Source of the DNA: Aldehydirespirator sp965116665
GTDB taxonomy: Bacteria; Actinomycetota; Acidimicrobiia; Acidimicrobiales; Aldehydirespiratoraceae
NCBI GenBank assembly: GCA_965116665.1
Contig: OZ220709.1
Coordinates: forward strand, 744,001-808,000
DNA: 64,000 nucleotides
Direction of reading: 5' to 3'
A model generated the notes under the pieces. The model was not told the origin of the DNA and made no database searches. It was given only the letters and a program-made list of their open reading frames with translations. How positions within the stretch are numbered: position 1 is the stretch's first letter; the number at the start of each line of letters is the position of its first letter. The position numbers and the translations under genes are program-made. Shown here piece after piece: positions 43,077 to 53,254 of this stretch.

Positions 43077-43874
43077 ATGCATTCTTACTCCCGCCAGCAC
43101 CTGATCGACACCACTGAGGCCTGCTTCGCCGAGATTTCGGGACTCTGCGCCGACCTCTCCGACGACGAGTGGACGGTGCAGTCGCTGTGCCCGGACTGGA
43201 CGGTCCGCCAGTGCATCGGGCACGCCGTCGGTGTCGAGGACGTGATCTCGGGATGGGAGATCAGCACCGACAACATGCCGCCGTTCCAGAAGATGCAGGC
43301 CCTGACCGACGCCTCAGCCGGCATGTCGTCGGCCGGGTTCGGGGCCCGGGTGGCCGAGATATTCGACGCCCGCCGGACCGATCTGGCCGCGCTGGGCGAC
43401 GACGACATCGACCGCCCCTCGTGGACGCCGGTCGGGGTGCAGAGCTACGGCGGCTTCCTGGCCATCCGCATCTTCGACATGTGGGTCCATGTGCGCGACT
43501 GCACCATCCCGCTGGGGCGGACCACCGATGACAGCGGGCCGGCCGCCGAGATCACCCTCAATCAGGTTGAGGGCTCGATCGGCTACATCATGGGAAAGAA
43601 GGTCGGCCTGCCCGACGGCATGAGCCTGCGAGCCGACATCACCGGTCCGGTCGAGCGCCAGATCGCGGTGATGGTGGACGGTCGGGCCAGAGCCGTCGCC
43701 CCGGCGTCGCTGGCTGAGCCCGATGTGGTGCTGACCGCGGACTCGACCACGTTCATCATGCTGGCCTGCGGCCGCATCGATCCCCAGGCCAAGATCGACG
43801 ACGGCTCCATCTCCTGGAGCGGCGATGCTGAGTGGGGCGAGCACGCGGCCCGGAGCCTTCGCTTCACGATGTGA
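43077..43874 (+). CDS. Maleylpyruvate isomerase-family (mycothiol-dependent, DinB-fold) protein
   Basis: 265 residues. The N-terminal four-helix DinB/MDMPI domain has LCPDWTVRQCIGHAVGVEDV with the metal-binding His, and IFDMWVHVRD with the second and third ligand region. The C-terminal SCP2-like domain ends LACGRIDPQAKI. Members are mycothiol-dependent isomerases or transferases; mycothiol is an actinobacterial thiol, in line with the taxonomy. The reaction here is unknown. ATG 43077 follows CATGCT by six bases. Its stop TGA shares one base with the mutA start. Confidence 0.83.
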   Translation: MHSYSRQHLIDTTEACFAEISGLCADLSDDEWTVQSLCPDWTVRQCIGHAVGVEDVISGWEISTDNMPPFQKMQALTDASAGMSSAGFGARVAEIFDARRTDLAALGDDDIDRPSWTPVGVQSYGGFLAIRIFDMWVHVRDCTIPLGRTTDDSGPAAEITLNQVEGSIGYIMGKKVGLPDGMSLRADITGPVERQIAVMVDGRARAVAPASLAEPDVVLTADSTTFIMLACGRIDPQAKIDDGSISWSGDAEWGEHAARSLRFTM

Positions 43875-45751
43875 TGACCGCGGACGCCTGGCCGCTCGCC
43901 GGGGCCGACGACTGGTTGGCGCTGGTCGCGCAGACCCTGCGGGGCCGGGACATCGCTGAGCTGGTCAGCACAACCCGCGACGGCATCGAGGTACGGCCCC
44001 TGTACACCGCCGGCCCCGACCGGCCGGCGGCCGTGACGGCCGCGGATCCGCGTCGCTCCGAAACGGGCTGGGACGTCCGCCAGTACCACCGGCTCGCGGC
44101 GGCCGGCGACGCTCTGGAGGAACTCAAGCGTCGGATCGAGGAGGACTTGGCGGGCGGCGCAACGTCTGTGGAACTCGACCTCCCCGGGGGCGCAGATGTC
44201 GACGGGCTCGACCGCCTGCTGAGCGGAGTCGACATGGCCGTCGCGCCTCTGGCGCTAGCTCCCCACGCGGATCCGGGCACGGCAGACGCGCTCCTCGCTC
44301 TAGCCGCCCGCCGGGGCGCGCATCCCGCGCCCGGCAGCTCGCTCGGCGTCGACCCGTTGGGGGAGTGGGCCCGCTCGGGCCGTCGCACGGACTGCGTGCC
44401 GGCCGCGGCCTGGGCAGCTTCCTCGGCGGTGGGTCAGGAGGGGTGGGGCTCGCATGTCTCGAGGTCCGAGGGTTCGGGCGGTTCTCGGCTCGCGTCCGGC
44501 GTGAGGGCGCTGATGGTGGATACGACTCACTACTGCGACGCCGGCGCGACGGAGGCCCAGACGCTGGGGTGGGCCGTCGCCACCGGCGTCGCCTACCTGC
44601 GGGCGCTGGTCGAGGCCGGCGTGGACGTGGATGGGGCCGCCGGCCTCATCGGCTTCCGGCTGGCGGCCACGGCCGATCAGTTCGTGACCATCGCGGCCCT
44701 GCGGGCAGCCCGGGTGATGTGGGCCCGGGTGGTGACGGCCAGCGGCGGTTCCCAGGAGGCTGCCCGCCAGTACCAGCACGCGGTGACCGCGATCCATACG
44801 TACAGCCGGCGCGATCCGTGGATCAACCTGCTGAGGGGCGCCACCGCTGCGCTCGCCGCAGGCGTGGCCGGTGCCGACGCGGTGACGGTGCTGCCCTTCG
44901 ACCACGCGTCGGCGGCTGTCGACGCCGACGGCGCGCTGGGGCGCCGTCTGGCCCGCAACACCCAGCTCCTGCTGCTGGAGGAGTCGCACCTGGGCCGGGC
45001 GGTGGACCCCGCGGGCGGGTCGTTCTATGTGGAGTCGCTCACCCAGGGGCTGGCCTCGGAGGGCTGGCGTGTGCTGCAGGAAGTGGAGGCGTCCGGTGGG
45101 ATCGAAACCGCCATCGCCGAGGGATCCTTGGCTGCTGCCATGGAGGAGAGTTGGCAGCGCCGGCTGGGGGAGCTGAGGACTAGGAGCGAGCCCGTCACCG
45201 GAGTGAGCGAGTTCCCCGTGCTCGACGAGTTCGCGCCTGCGTCCAGCGCCGACCGGGATGGCGAAGAGGCAGGCGCGGGCCTGCCGGTCAGGCGACTGGC
45301 CGAGCCCTTCGAGGACCTGCGCGACGCCGCCGACCGCCACCATGCCGCGAGCGGTGATCGGCCCGCGGTGTGGGTGGCGGCGCTGGGATCGCCCGCCGAC
45401 CACTCGGCCCGGACGTCTTGGGCCCAGAATCTGCTGGCCGCGGGCGGCATCGCAACATCGGGGTCAGCCGGCGTCGAGTCGCCCATCGCCGCGGCCGCGG
45501 ACTTCGCGGCCTCGGGACGGGCCGCGGCCGTAATCGCGGGCACCGACGACATGTACCGCCTGCGGGGCGCAGCCACCGCCAGTGCCCTGGCCGAGGCCGG
45601 GGCGGTTTTGGTGGCCTTGACCTGCAGCCCGGACACCCCGGCCGAACTCCTCTCGGAGCTGCAGGCCGCGGGCGTCGACGAGATCTGGCACGACGGCATC
45701 GATGCAGTGGCCGCGCTGGAGCGCCTCCACCGCGCCCTCGGAGTCCGCTGA
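43874..45751 (+). CDS. mutA: Methylmalonyl-CoA mutase small subunit
   Basis: 625 residues. It matches the beta subunit: barrel segments with THYCDAGATEAQTLGWAVATG, RVVTASGGSQEAARQYQHAV, NLLRGATAALAAGVAGADAVTVLPFDH (in part), then a degenerate cobalamin domain (VWVAALGSPADHS ... AAVIAGTDDMYR) lacking the DxHxxG cobalt ligand, as in all MutA proteins. MutA only supports MutB, which carries B12 and activity. No mutB follows; the next gene is an enoyl-CoA hydratase on the other strand. It overlaps the preceding stop as TGATG, so the two genes are coupled. Confidence 0.85.
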   Translation: MTADAWPLAGADDWLALVAQTLRGRDIAELVSTTRDGIEVRPLYTAGPDRPAAVTAADPRRSETGWDVRQYHRLAAAGDALEELKRRIEEDLAGGATSVELDLPGGADVDGLDRLLSGVDMAVAPLALAPHADPGTADALLALAARRGAHPAPGSSLGVDPLGEWARSGRRTDCVPAAAWAASSAVGQEGWGSHVSRSEGSGGSRLASGVRALMVDTTHYCDAGATEAQTLGWAVATGVAYLRALVEAGVDVDGAAGLIGFRLAATADQFVTIAALRAARVMWARVVTASGGSQEAARQYQHAVTAIHTYSRRDPWINLLRGATAALAAGVAGADAVTVLPFDHASAAVDADGALGRRLARNTQLLLLEESHLGRAVDPAGGSFYVESLTQGLASEGWRVLQEVEASGGIETAIAEGSLAAAMEESWQRRLGELRTRSEPVTGVSEFPVLDEFAPASSADRDGEEAGAGLPVRRLAEPFEDLRDAADRHHAASGDRPAVWVAALGSPADHSARTSWAQNLLAAGGIATSGSAGVESPIAAAADFAASGRAAAVIAGTDDMYRLRGAATASALAEAGAVLVALTCSPDTPAELLSELQAAGVDEIWHDGIDAVAALERLHRALGVR

Positions 45752-45771
45752 CCGCAGCGACCCGGCGGCCG

Positions 45772-46587
45772 TCAGTCCTCGAAGACCGGGGGGCGCTTCT
45801 CGGAGCGGGCCTGCACGGCCTCCTCGAAGTTGCGGGTGGTCATGCGGACCAGCAGCTGGGCGTTCATCTCCGAGCGCATGTGGGCCGCGTAGCTGGACGC
45901 CTCCAGCCCGGCCCACAGCATCCTCTTGGTAAGTTCGATGCCGGGCCGGCTCAGGGCCGCGATGCGAGCGCCGATCTCGTAGCACCGATCCAGCAGGTCG
46001 GAAGGTGCCACTGTCTCGCTCACCAGGCCGATGCGAGCGGCTTCCTCCGCGTCGACGTCGCGCCCGGTCAGCATGATCTCGAAGGCTCGCGACGATCCGA
46101 TCGCTCTCGGCAGGTTGAAGCTGAGTCCCAGCTCGGACGCGGTGAGGCCGTTGTTGATGCCCGCAGCCCGGAAGTAGGCCTCGGTGGAAGCCACCCGGAT
46201 GTCGCAGGCCAAGGCCAGGCACATCCCCCCGCCGATGGCGGCGCCGTTGATGGCTGCGATCACCGGTTGGTGAAGGTCCCCGACCAGCTCGATCACCTCA
46301 TGGAGACGGTCGGCAGCCCGGTGGGCGATGGTCGCCCGGGTGAGGCCCTCGACGTATGGAACGCGGCCCGCGCTCACCATGTCGGCCCCTGAGCAGAACC
46401 CGTGACCGGCGCCGGTGATCACCACCGCGCGGATGTCGTTGTCGTTGTTGACGTCGCGCAGGGCGTCGGCCAGCGGGATCATCACGTCGAAGGCCATGGC
46501 GTTCATGCGCTCGGGCCGGTTGAGGGTTACCAGCGCAATGTTCGGGCAGGGGTGGTCGACCAGTACGAAATCGTCTGCGGAGGCCAT
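45772..46587 (-). CDS. Enoyl-CoA hydratase/isomerase family protein
   Basis: 271-residue crotonase-fold enzyme. GHGFCSGADM forms the first half of the oxyanion hole and AAINGAAIGGGMCLALACD the second. In the place of the second catalytic Glu, the segment FRAAGINNGLTASELGLSFNLPR has a Glu in SELG, so hydratase or isomerase activity is plausible. ATG 46587 is chosen: TACCGT lies eight bases upstream on the minus strand, while the open frame beyond is not conserved. Follows the SDR gene on the same strand after 40 nt. Confidence 0.88.
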   Translation of the reverse strand: MASADDFVLVDHPCPNIALVTLNRPERMNAMAFDVMIPLADALRDVNNDNDIRAVVITGAGHGFCSGADMVSAGRVPYVEGLTRATIAHRAADRLHEVIELVGDLHQPVIAAINGAAIGGGMCLALACDIRVASTEAYFRAAGINNGLTASELGLSFNLPRAIGSSRAFEIMLTGRDVDAEEAARIGLVSETVAPSDLLDRCYEIGARIAALSRPGIELTKRMLWAGLEASSYAAHMRSEMNAQLLVRMTTRNFEEAVQARSEKRPPVFED

Positions 46588-46627
46588 AGCGGGCGACGGT
46601 ACCAGCCGGTCGTGTCCGGGCGGCTCC

Positions 46628-47413
46628 TCAATCGCCGAGTTCGGGCCTCCAGGCCGAGCCGTTGATGTGGCCCCCGCCGTCCACGAACAGCGTGTTGCCG
46701 GTGACATACCGGCTGGCATCCGAGGCCAGGAACACCACCACCGGCGCGACGTCCAGGTCGGGGTCGCCGATGCGGCCCATCGGGTTGGCCGCGTCGGCCG
46801 CGGCCAGCAGCTCGGGGTGCGCGCCCATCACCCGACGGAAGCTGGCCGACTTGGCTGCCGGGCACACGATGTTGGCGGTGATGCCCCAGCCGGCCCACTC
46901 CCGGGCCGCGGTGCGGGTAGCGGCCCGCAGCGCCTCCTTGGCCGAGTTGTACTCGACCGTTCCCATGTGCGCGTTCACCCCGTTGAGCGAGCACATGTTG
47001 ATCACCCGGCCCCAGCCGTTGGCCCTCATCAGGGGCAGAGCCGCCGACATGGCCCAGAACGGGCCGTAGAACCCCACGGCCAGAGCCCGCGACATTCCGG
47101 CCTCGGTCTTGCGCTCCACCCGGCTGATCTCGCCGCCGCCCCAGGCGTTGTTGACCAGTATGTCCACCGACCCCCAGCGCTCGGCGGCACGGGCGACCAT
47201 GGCTTCGACTGCGGCCCGATCGCCCACGTCGGTGGCCAGGAACTCGCCGGCGTCGCCGAGTTCGACCGCGGTGTCCTGGCCGAGTTGCTCGTCGATCTCG
47301 GCCACGAGCACGTTGGCCCCCTCGGCCACGAAGGCCCGGGCCACTGCCCGACCGATGCCCTCGCCCGCGCCGGTGACCACTGCCGTCCTGCCCGCTAGCT
47401 GCCCCATGGTCAT
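46628..47413 (-). CDS. Short-chain dehydrogenase/reductase (SDR)
   Basis: 261 residues with all classical SDR motifs: TGAGEGIG, the NNAWGG variant of NNAG, a catalytic Ser in NMCSLNG, and YNSAK. NVLVAEID after strand 2 (acidic end) suggests NAD rather than NADP. C-terminal YVTGNTLFVDGGGHINGS. It oxidises or reduces an unknown alcohol/ketone. Neighbours are CoA-ester enzymes, so a 3-hydroxyacyl-CoA is plausible. The second Met (47407) may be the true start. Confidence 0.88.
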   Translation of the reverse strand: MTMGQLAGRTAVVTGAGEGIGRAVARAFVAEGANVLVAEIDEQLGQDTAVELGDAGEFLATDVGDRAAVEAMVARAAERWGSVDILVNNAWGGGEISRVERKTEAGMSRALAVGFYGPFWAMSAALPLMRANGWGRVINMCSLNGVNAHMGTVEYNSAKEALRAATRTAAREWAGWGITANIVCPAAKSASFRRVMGAHPELLAAADAANPMGRIGDPDLDVAPVVVFLASDASRYVTGNTLFVDGGGHINGSAWRPELGD

Positions 47414-47578
47414 GCCTCCTGCGGTTGAGTCTTCGCACCATTCTCCCGAAATCAGGGGAGAAACCCGTCATATAGAAGGAAAACTCGCTCAGATTTGGAG
47501 GCGCCCTCTTACGGCGGCCGGGCACGCGAGTGGTAGACAACCGTCCGCACGACACTCTCCGACCCGAAGGGGAGCCAG

Positions 47579-48250
47579 GTGGAGGACCTTCAGCAGAGAG
47601 CCCAGCGCATCGCAGCCAAGCGAAGCTCCATCTGGGTCTACCGCTCCGTGCGCCGCACGATCATGATGGTGCTCTACCCGTACTTCCGGGTGCGCCGCCG
47701 GGGCGGCGCGTATCTGGACATCGAGGGTCCGGTGATCGTGGCCCCGGTGCACCGATCCAATCTCGACACACCGCTGATGGCCGGACTGGGCCACCGCCGC
47801 TTGCGGGCCCTGTCCAAGGAGTCGCTGTTCTCCAACAAGTACTTCGGTGCGTTCCTGGCCGCGCTGGGCGCATTCCCGGTGCGCCGGGGCGTCGCCGACC
47901 GGGAGGCCATGCGGGAAGCGGTGAGGATGCTGGAGGCCGGAGAACAGATCGTGGTTTTCCCCGAGGGCACCCGCCAGACGGGGCCCCGGGTGGAGTCCGT
48001 GTTCGACGGCATGAGTTATCTCGCATCCCGCACTGGCGCCGTCATCGTGCCCGTCGGCATCGCGGGAACCGAGGCGGCCATGTCCACCGGCACGCGCCTG
48101 CCTCGCCGCGTCCGTGTGGCCATGGTGGCCGGACCGCCGATCCGCCCGCCCGAGGGCCGGATGACCCGTCCGCAGATGAGTCGCTTCTCGGAGGAGGTCC
48201 GCCAGCACCTGCAAGCGGCATTCGACGAGGCTCAAGTACTGGCCGGCTGA
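47579..48250 (+). CDS. 1-acyl-sn-glycerol-3-phosphate acyltransferase (PlsC family)
   Basis: 223 residues. The acyltransferase motif HRSNLD (H-x4-D type) lies near residue 59, VFPEGTR near 122, and VPVGIAGTE near 152. It adds the second acyl chain to lysophosphatidate in phospholipid synthesis, at the membrane surface. A basic N-terminus with a short hydrophobic stretch (RRTIMMVLYPYF) probably docks it to the membrane. GTG 47579 follows AAGGGGAG. A hairpin spans the stop codon. Confidence 0.88.
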   Translation: MEDLQQRAQRIAAKRSSIWVYRSVRRTIMMVLYPYFRVRRRGGAYLDIEGPVIVAPVHRSNLDTPLMAGLGHRRLRALSKESLFSNKYFGAFLAALGAFPVRRGVADREAMREAVRMLEAGEQIVVFPEGTRQTGPRVESVFDGMSYLASRTGAVIVPVGIAGTEAAMSTGTRLPRRVRVAMVAGPPIRPPEGRMTRPQMSRFSEEVRQHLQAAFDEAQVLAG

Positions 48251-48258
48251 CACCGGCC
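48241..48258 (+). terminator. GC-rich hairpin over the acyltransferase stop
   Basis: GGCCGG and CCGGCC pair around CTGACA. There is no U-tract, so it would be at best a weak or Rho-assisted terminator. Confidence 0.3.
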
Positions 48259-48390
48259 CTGCCTAGTCTCCCGCTCTTGTTCGCTTCGCTCACGGGCCGC
48301 TCGGGCCACGGCCTCGCTCGGCGGGCTCGAGACTGTCGGGAATGATCGTCCACCGCTCGGCCTCCAGGCCGGCCGGTAGCCTCGGTATAC

Positions 48391-49587
<1,197 letters not shown>

Positions 49588-49602
49588 CGGCTGACGCTCC
49601 CG

Positions 49603-51348
49603 GTGAGCGCGTCACGCGACGGCATCGCCCGGCGGGGCTACCGGCTGATCATGCGCTCGGTGCGGGCCCATCCTGTCGCGCACGGGCTTGCCCTCGTCGG
49701 TGCCCTCGGGTTCGTCGCCACCACGGTGGGGACCGCCTGGCTGCTGGGCTGGATCACCGACAACGTGATAATCGCGCCAGAGGCTGAGCGGACCGCCCCG
49801 GCGGTGGCCGCAGCCCTGGTTATCGGGATCTCGGTGGCCAGCGGGATATCGGTGCTGATGCGCCGGTGGTTCCTGGCGATGGCCGAGCTGCGCACCCAGC
49901 GTGACTGGCGACGAGCCCTCCTGCATCGCTACATCGACCTGCCCATGGAGTTCCACCGCGAGCGCGACCCCGGCGAACTGCTGGCTCATGCCGACTCCGA
50001 CGTCAACACGGCCACCATGGTGCTCAAGCCGCTCGCGTTCGCGGTGAGCGTGGTGGTCCTCGTCGTGGTGACGATGGCCGCGCTGTTCGCGGCCCACCCG
50101 CTGCTGGCGCTCATCGCGGCGGTGGTCTTCCCCGCGCTGGCGTTGATCAGCCGGATCTACGTTCGCCGGGTCGAGGCGCCCTCGGCCGAGGTGCAGCGCC
50201 GGGTCGGCGAGGTGTCCGAGGTCGCCCACGAGAGCTTCGACGGGGCGGTGGTGGTCAAGACCCTCGGCCGGGAGCCCATCGAGGTTGAGCGGATGCGGGT
50301 CGCTTCGCAGCGGCTGCGCGACGAGCGCATACGGGTGGGCCGGATGCGGGCCACGTTCGAGCCGGCGATAGACGCCCTACCCACCGTGGGCGCCATCGCG
50401 CTGCTGCTGGTCGGGGCCTGGCTGGTGGGGCGGGGCTCGGCCACGCCCGGCGATCTCGTGCTGGCCGCCACGCTGTTCTCGCTGCTGGCCATGCCGCTGT
50501 TCATCGTGGGCTTCTTCCTGGAGGAGATGCCCCGCTCGGTGGTGTCGCTGGAGCGGGTCGACCGGGTCCTGGACCGGTCCGTCCTCGTGCCGGCTCCCGC
50601 CGGCCACCGGCTGCTCCCAGGGGGGCCACTTCGCCTGGACATCGAGGATCTGGCCGTGGGCTACGGCCCCCGGCTCGTGCTCGACGGCTTGTCGCTGCAG
50701 GTGCGGGCGGGCGAGACCGTCGCGCTGGTGGGTGCCACCGGCTCCGGCAAGTCGACCCTGCTCGAGACCGTGGCCGGACTCAACGAGGTGGCGCGAGGCT
50801 CGATCCAGCTGTCGGGCATCCAGCTCGGACTCATCGGTCCCGGCGAACTCCACGAAGCGGTGGCGCTGGTGTTCCAGGAGGCGTTCCTCTTCGCCGACTC
50901 GGTGGTCGAGAACGTCGACCTGCAGCGGGGAGGCGCCCCCGCCGAGGTGTCCGCCGCGCTGGTGTCCGCCGCTGCGGGCGCCTTCGTGGGCGCCCTGCCC
51001 GACGGCGACGCCACCGTGGTGGGGGAGCGGGGCGTGACCCTCTCGGGCGGTCAGCGGCAGCGGGTGGCACTGGCCCGTGCCCTGGTGAGCTCGCCCCGGC
51101 TGCTCATGCTCGACGACGCCACCAGTGCGGTCGATCCCGTCGTGGAGAGCGAGATCCTCACCAACCTTCGCCGCGATCTCGACACCACGGTGCTGTTGGT
51201 GGCCCACCGGCTCTCCACCATCGAGCTTGCCGACCGGGTCGCATACCTCTCCGGCGGGAGGATCGTCGCCACCGGCACCCATGAGGAACTGCTGGCCCTC
51301 GACGACTACCGGTCGCTGGTCTCGGCCTACGAGCAGGCTGAAGCCTGA
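49603..51348 (+). CDS. ABC exporter half-transporter (first subunit)
   Basis: 581 residues: six predicted membrane helices (about 15-300) then a nucleotide-binding domain. Walker A is GATGSGKST (near 380), the signature TLSGGQRQRVALARAL is canonical, but Walker B reads LLMLDDATSAVD, with Asp in place of the catalytic Glu. The switch His is present (VAHRLST). With the following gene it should form a heterodimeric exporter having one weak and one competent ATP site. Probably exports lipids, drugs or peptides. It starts at GTG 49603, 15 nt behind icd; its stop TGA overlaps the next ATG. Confidence 0.9.
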   Translation: MSASRDGIARRGYRLIMRSVRAHPVAHGLALVGALGFVATTVGTAWLLGWITDNVIIAPEAERTAPAVAAALVIGISVASGISVLMRRWFLAMAELRTQRDWRRALLHRYIDLPMEFHRERDPGELLAHADSDVNTATMVLKPLAFAVSVVVLVVVTMAALFAAHPLLALIAAVVFPALALISRIYVRRVEAPSAEVQRRVGEVSEVAHESFDGAVVVKTLGREPIEVERMRVASQRLRDERIRVGRMRATFEPAIDALPTVGAIALLLVGAWLVGRGSATPGDLVLAATLFSLLAMPLFIVGFFLEEMPRSVVSLERVDRVLDRSVLVPAPAGHRLLPGGPLRLDIEDLAVGYGPRLVLDGLSLQVRAGETVALVGATGSGKSTLLETVAGLNEVARGSIQLSGIQLGLIGPGELHEAVALVFQEAFLFADSVVENVDLQRGGAPAEVSAALVSAAAGAFVGALPDGDATVVGERGVTLSGGQRQRVALARALVSSPRLLMLDDATSAVDPVVESEILTNLRRDLDTTVLLVAHRLSTIELADRVAYLSGGRIVATGTHEELLALDDYRSLVSAYEQAEA

Positions 51349-53210
51349 TGAGTGACCCCGCCGTCGACCTGGGCCGGGCGCAGATGAGCGACGCACCCGC
51401 CGGTGCCGACCGGGCTCCGGACGCACCGGCCACCGAGGAGGTCAAGGCGCTCCGAGTGCTGCGCCGGGGCATCGCCATGAGCACCGAGTTGCGCCGGGGC
51501 CTGCCGGTGGTGGCCGCGGTGGGCCTGTTCGCCGCGGTGGGGCGGCTGATCGTGCCGGTCATGGTGCAACTCGTTCTGGACCACGGCGTGATCGGCCCCG
51601 ACGGTTACCGGCCCGGCGTGGTGTGGGCCCTGTCGCTTGCCGCGCTGGCCGCGGTGCTGGTGGTGGCCGGGGCGAGCCGCTTCGCCCTGATCCGGCTGGT
51701 GCGTTTGGCCGAGTCCGTGCTGCTCGGGCTGAGGGTCACAGCGTTCGAGCACATCCACCGGCTGAGCCTGGCCACCCACAGCGAGTCTCGCCGGGGTGTG
51801 CTGGTGGCCCGGGTGACCAGCGACATCGAGGCCATGGCCCTGTTCATGCAGTGGGGGGCCATGTCATGGACCATCAATCCGGTGCTGATCCTGGCAACCC
51901 TGGCGGTGATGCTGTTCTACAGCTGGCAGCTCACCCTGCTGGTCCTTGTGCTGCACCTGCTGCTGCTGCCGTTCCTGCGCTGGATCCAGCGCCGCCAGAT
52001 CGCGGCCCACGCCCGGGTGCGGGACCGCGTGGCCGACACTCTGGGCCACACCAGCGAGACCGTGTCGGCCGCGGCGGTGATAAGGGCCTACGGATACCGC
52101 GGCGTCATGCGGGCCCGCCTCGACGGCGCGGTGGACCGCCAGTACGAGTCCCAGCTGTCCGCCTTCAAGTGGTGGGCGTTCATGCTGCCGGTGGTGGACT
52201 TGGTGTCGTCGGTGGCGCTGGCCGCGGCCATCGTCGCCGGGGTGACCTGGAGCGACGAGTTGGGCATCGGCGCGGGCGGGCTGGTGGCCTTCGTGTTCCT
52301 CGTGCGTCTGCTGATCCGGCCCATCTCCGAGATCGGGGAGGTGTTCGACAACACCCAGGCGGCGTTGGCGGCGTGGTGGAAGGTGATGGGGGTGCTCGAT
52401 ACCCCGGTCGACGTGGTCGAGCCGGCCCCGGACCGAGCCGAACCGCTGCCGTCGGGGCCGCTGCCGGTGGAGGCGCGGGGCGTGGACTTCTCGTACCGCA
52501 CCTCCGGTCCCGTGCTGCGGGGAATCGACGTGCGCATGCCGGCCGACGCGAACGTGGCCGTGGTGGGGGAGACCGGATCGGGCAAGACCACCTTCGTCCG
52601 GCTGCTGGCCCGGCTGGCCGATCCCACCTCCGGCGAGGTGCTGATCGGCGGGGTCGACCTGAGGGAGGTGGCGCCCGAGGCCCGCCGCCGGGGCATCCGC
52701 ATGGTCCCCCAGGACGGCTTCCTGTTCGCGGCCACTATCGAGGACAACATCCGCTACGGGAGGCCCGGCGCCACCGAGGCCGATGCGGCTGCGGCCGTAG
52801 CAGCGCTCGGCCTGCAGCGATGGGTGGAGGGCCTGCCGGCCGGCATGCGCACCCCGGTGGGCCAGCGGGGCGGCCGGCTGTCGGTGGGGGAGCGCCAGCT
52901 GGTGGCCCTGGCCCGAGCCCAAGTCGCCGATCCGGGCCTGCTCCTGCTGGACGAGGCCACCTCCGCGGTGGATCCCGAGACGGAGGAGGCGCTGGCTTCG
53001 GCCATGGCGCACCTGGCCCGGGGACGCACGACGGTCTCGGTCGCTCACCGTCTCAGCACCGCAGAACGAGCCGACCTGGTTCTTGTGTTCGACGAGGGAC
53101 GGATCGTGGAGCAGGGCCGCCACCACGAGCTCGTAGCGGCCGGCGGGGTGTACGCCCGGCTTCACGAGTCCTGGGTGGGCAACACCCGCCGGGCAGCGTC
53201 GCGCCCGTGA
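51348..53210 (+). CDS. ABC exporter half-transporter (second subunit)
   Basis: 620 residues: charged N-terminus, six membrane helices (about 45-330), nucleotide-binding domain with Walker A GETGSGKTT, Walker B LLLLDEATSAVD and the switch His in VAHRLST. Its signature loop is LSVGERQ instead of LSGGQ. The active Glu here plus the intact LSGGQ of the partner make the consensus site. The partner's Asp plus this LSVGE make the degenerate site, as in TmrAB/BmrCD-like exporters. The ATG overlaps the preceding stop (ATGA), so equal production is expected. Confidence 0.9.
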   Translation: MSDPAVDLGRAQMSDAPAGADRAPDAPATEEVKALRVLRRGIAMSTELRRGLPVVAAVGLFAAVGRLIVPVMVQLVLDHGVIGPDGYRPGVVWALSLAALAAVLVVAGASRFALIRLVRLAESVLLGLRVTAFEHIHRLSLATHSESRRGVLVARVTSDIEAMALFMQWGAMSWTINPVLILATLAVMLFYSWQLTLLVLVLHLLLLPFLRWIQRRQIAAHARVRDRVADTLGHTSETVSAAAVIRAYGYRGVMRARLDGAVDRQYESQLSAFKWWAFMLPVVDLVSSVALAAAIVAGVTWSDELGIGAGGLVAFVFLVRLLIRPISEIGEVFDNTQAALAAWWKVMGVLDTPVDVVEPAPDRAEPLPSGPLPVEARGVDFSYRTSGPVLRGIDVRMPADANVAVVGETGSGKTTFVRLLARLADPTSGEVLIGGVDLREVAPEARRRGIRMVPQDGFLFAATIEDNIRYGRPGATEADAAAAVAALGLQRWVEGLPAGMRTPVGQRGGRLSVGERQLVALARAQVADPGLLLLDEATSAVDPETEEALASAMAHLARGRTTVSVAHRLSTAERADLVLVFDEGRIVEQGRHHELVAAGGVYARLHESWVGNTRRAASRP

Positions 53211-53254
53211 ACCCGGCCCGGCGACTGGCTGCCGGCAGCCGATACGGTGGCGTC

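Noticed and set aside
48265..48334. Imperfect inverted repeat AGTCTC...GAGACT upstream of icd
   Set aside because: Short interrupted arms over about 70 nt with unpaired blocks; expected by chance in this composition.
51623..53254. Long plus-strand frame running into mdh
   Set aside because: Gly/Arg-rich shadow of the second ABC gene; mdh begins at ATG 53255 with its own -10 box.
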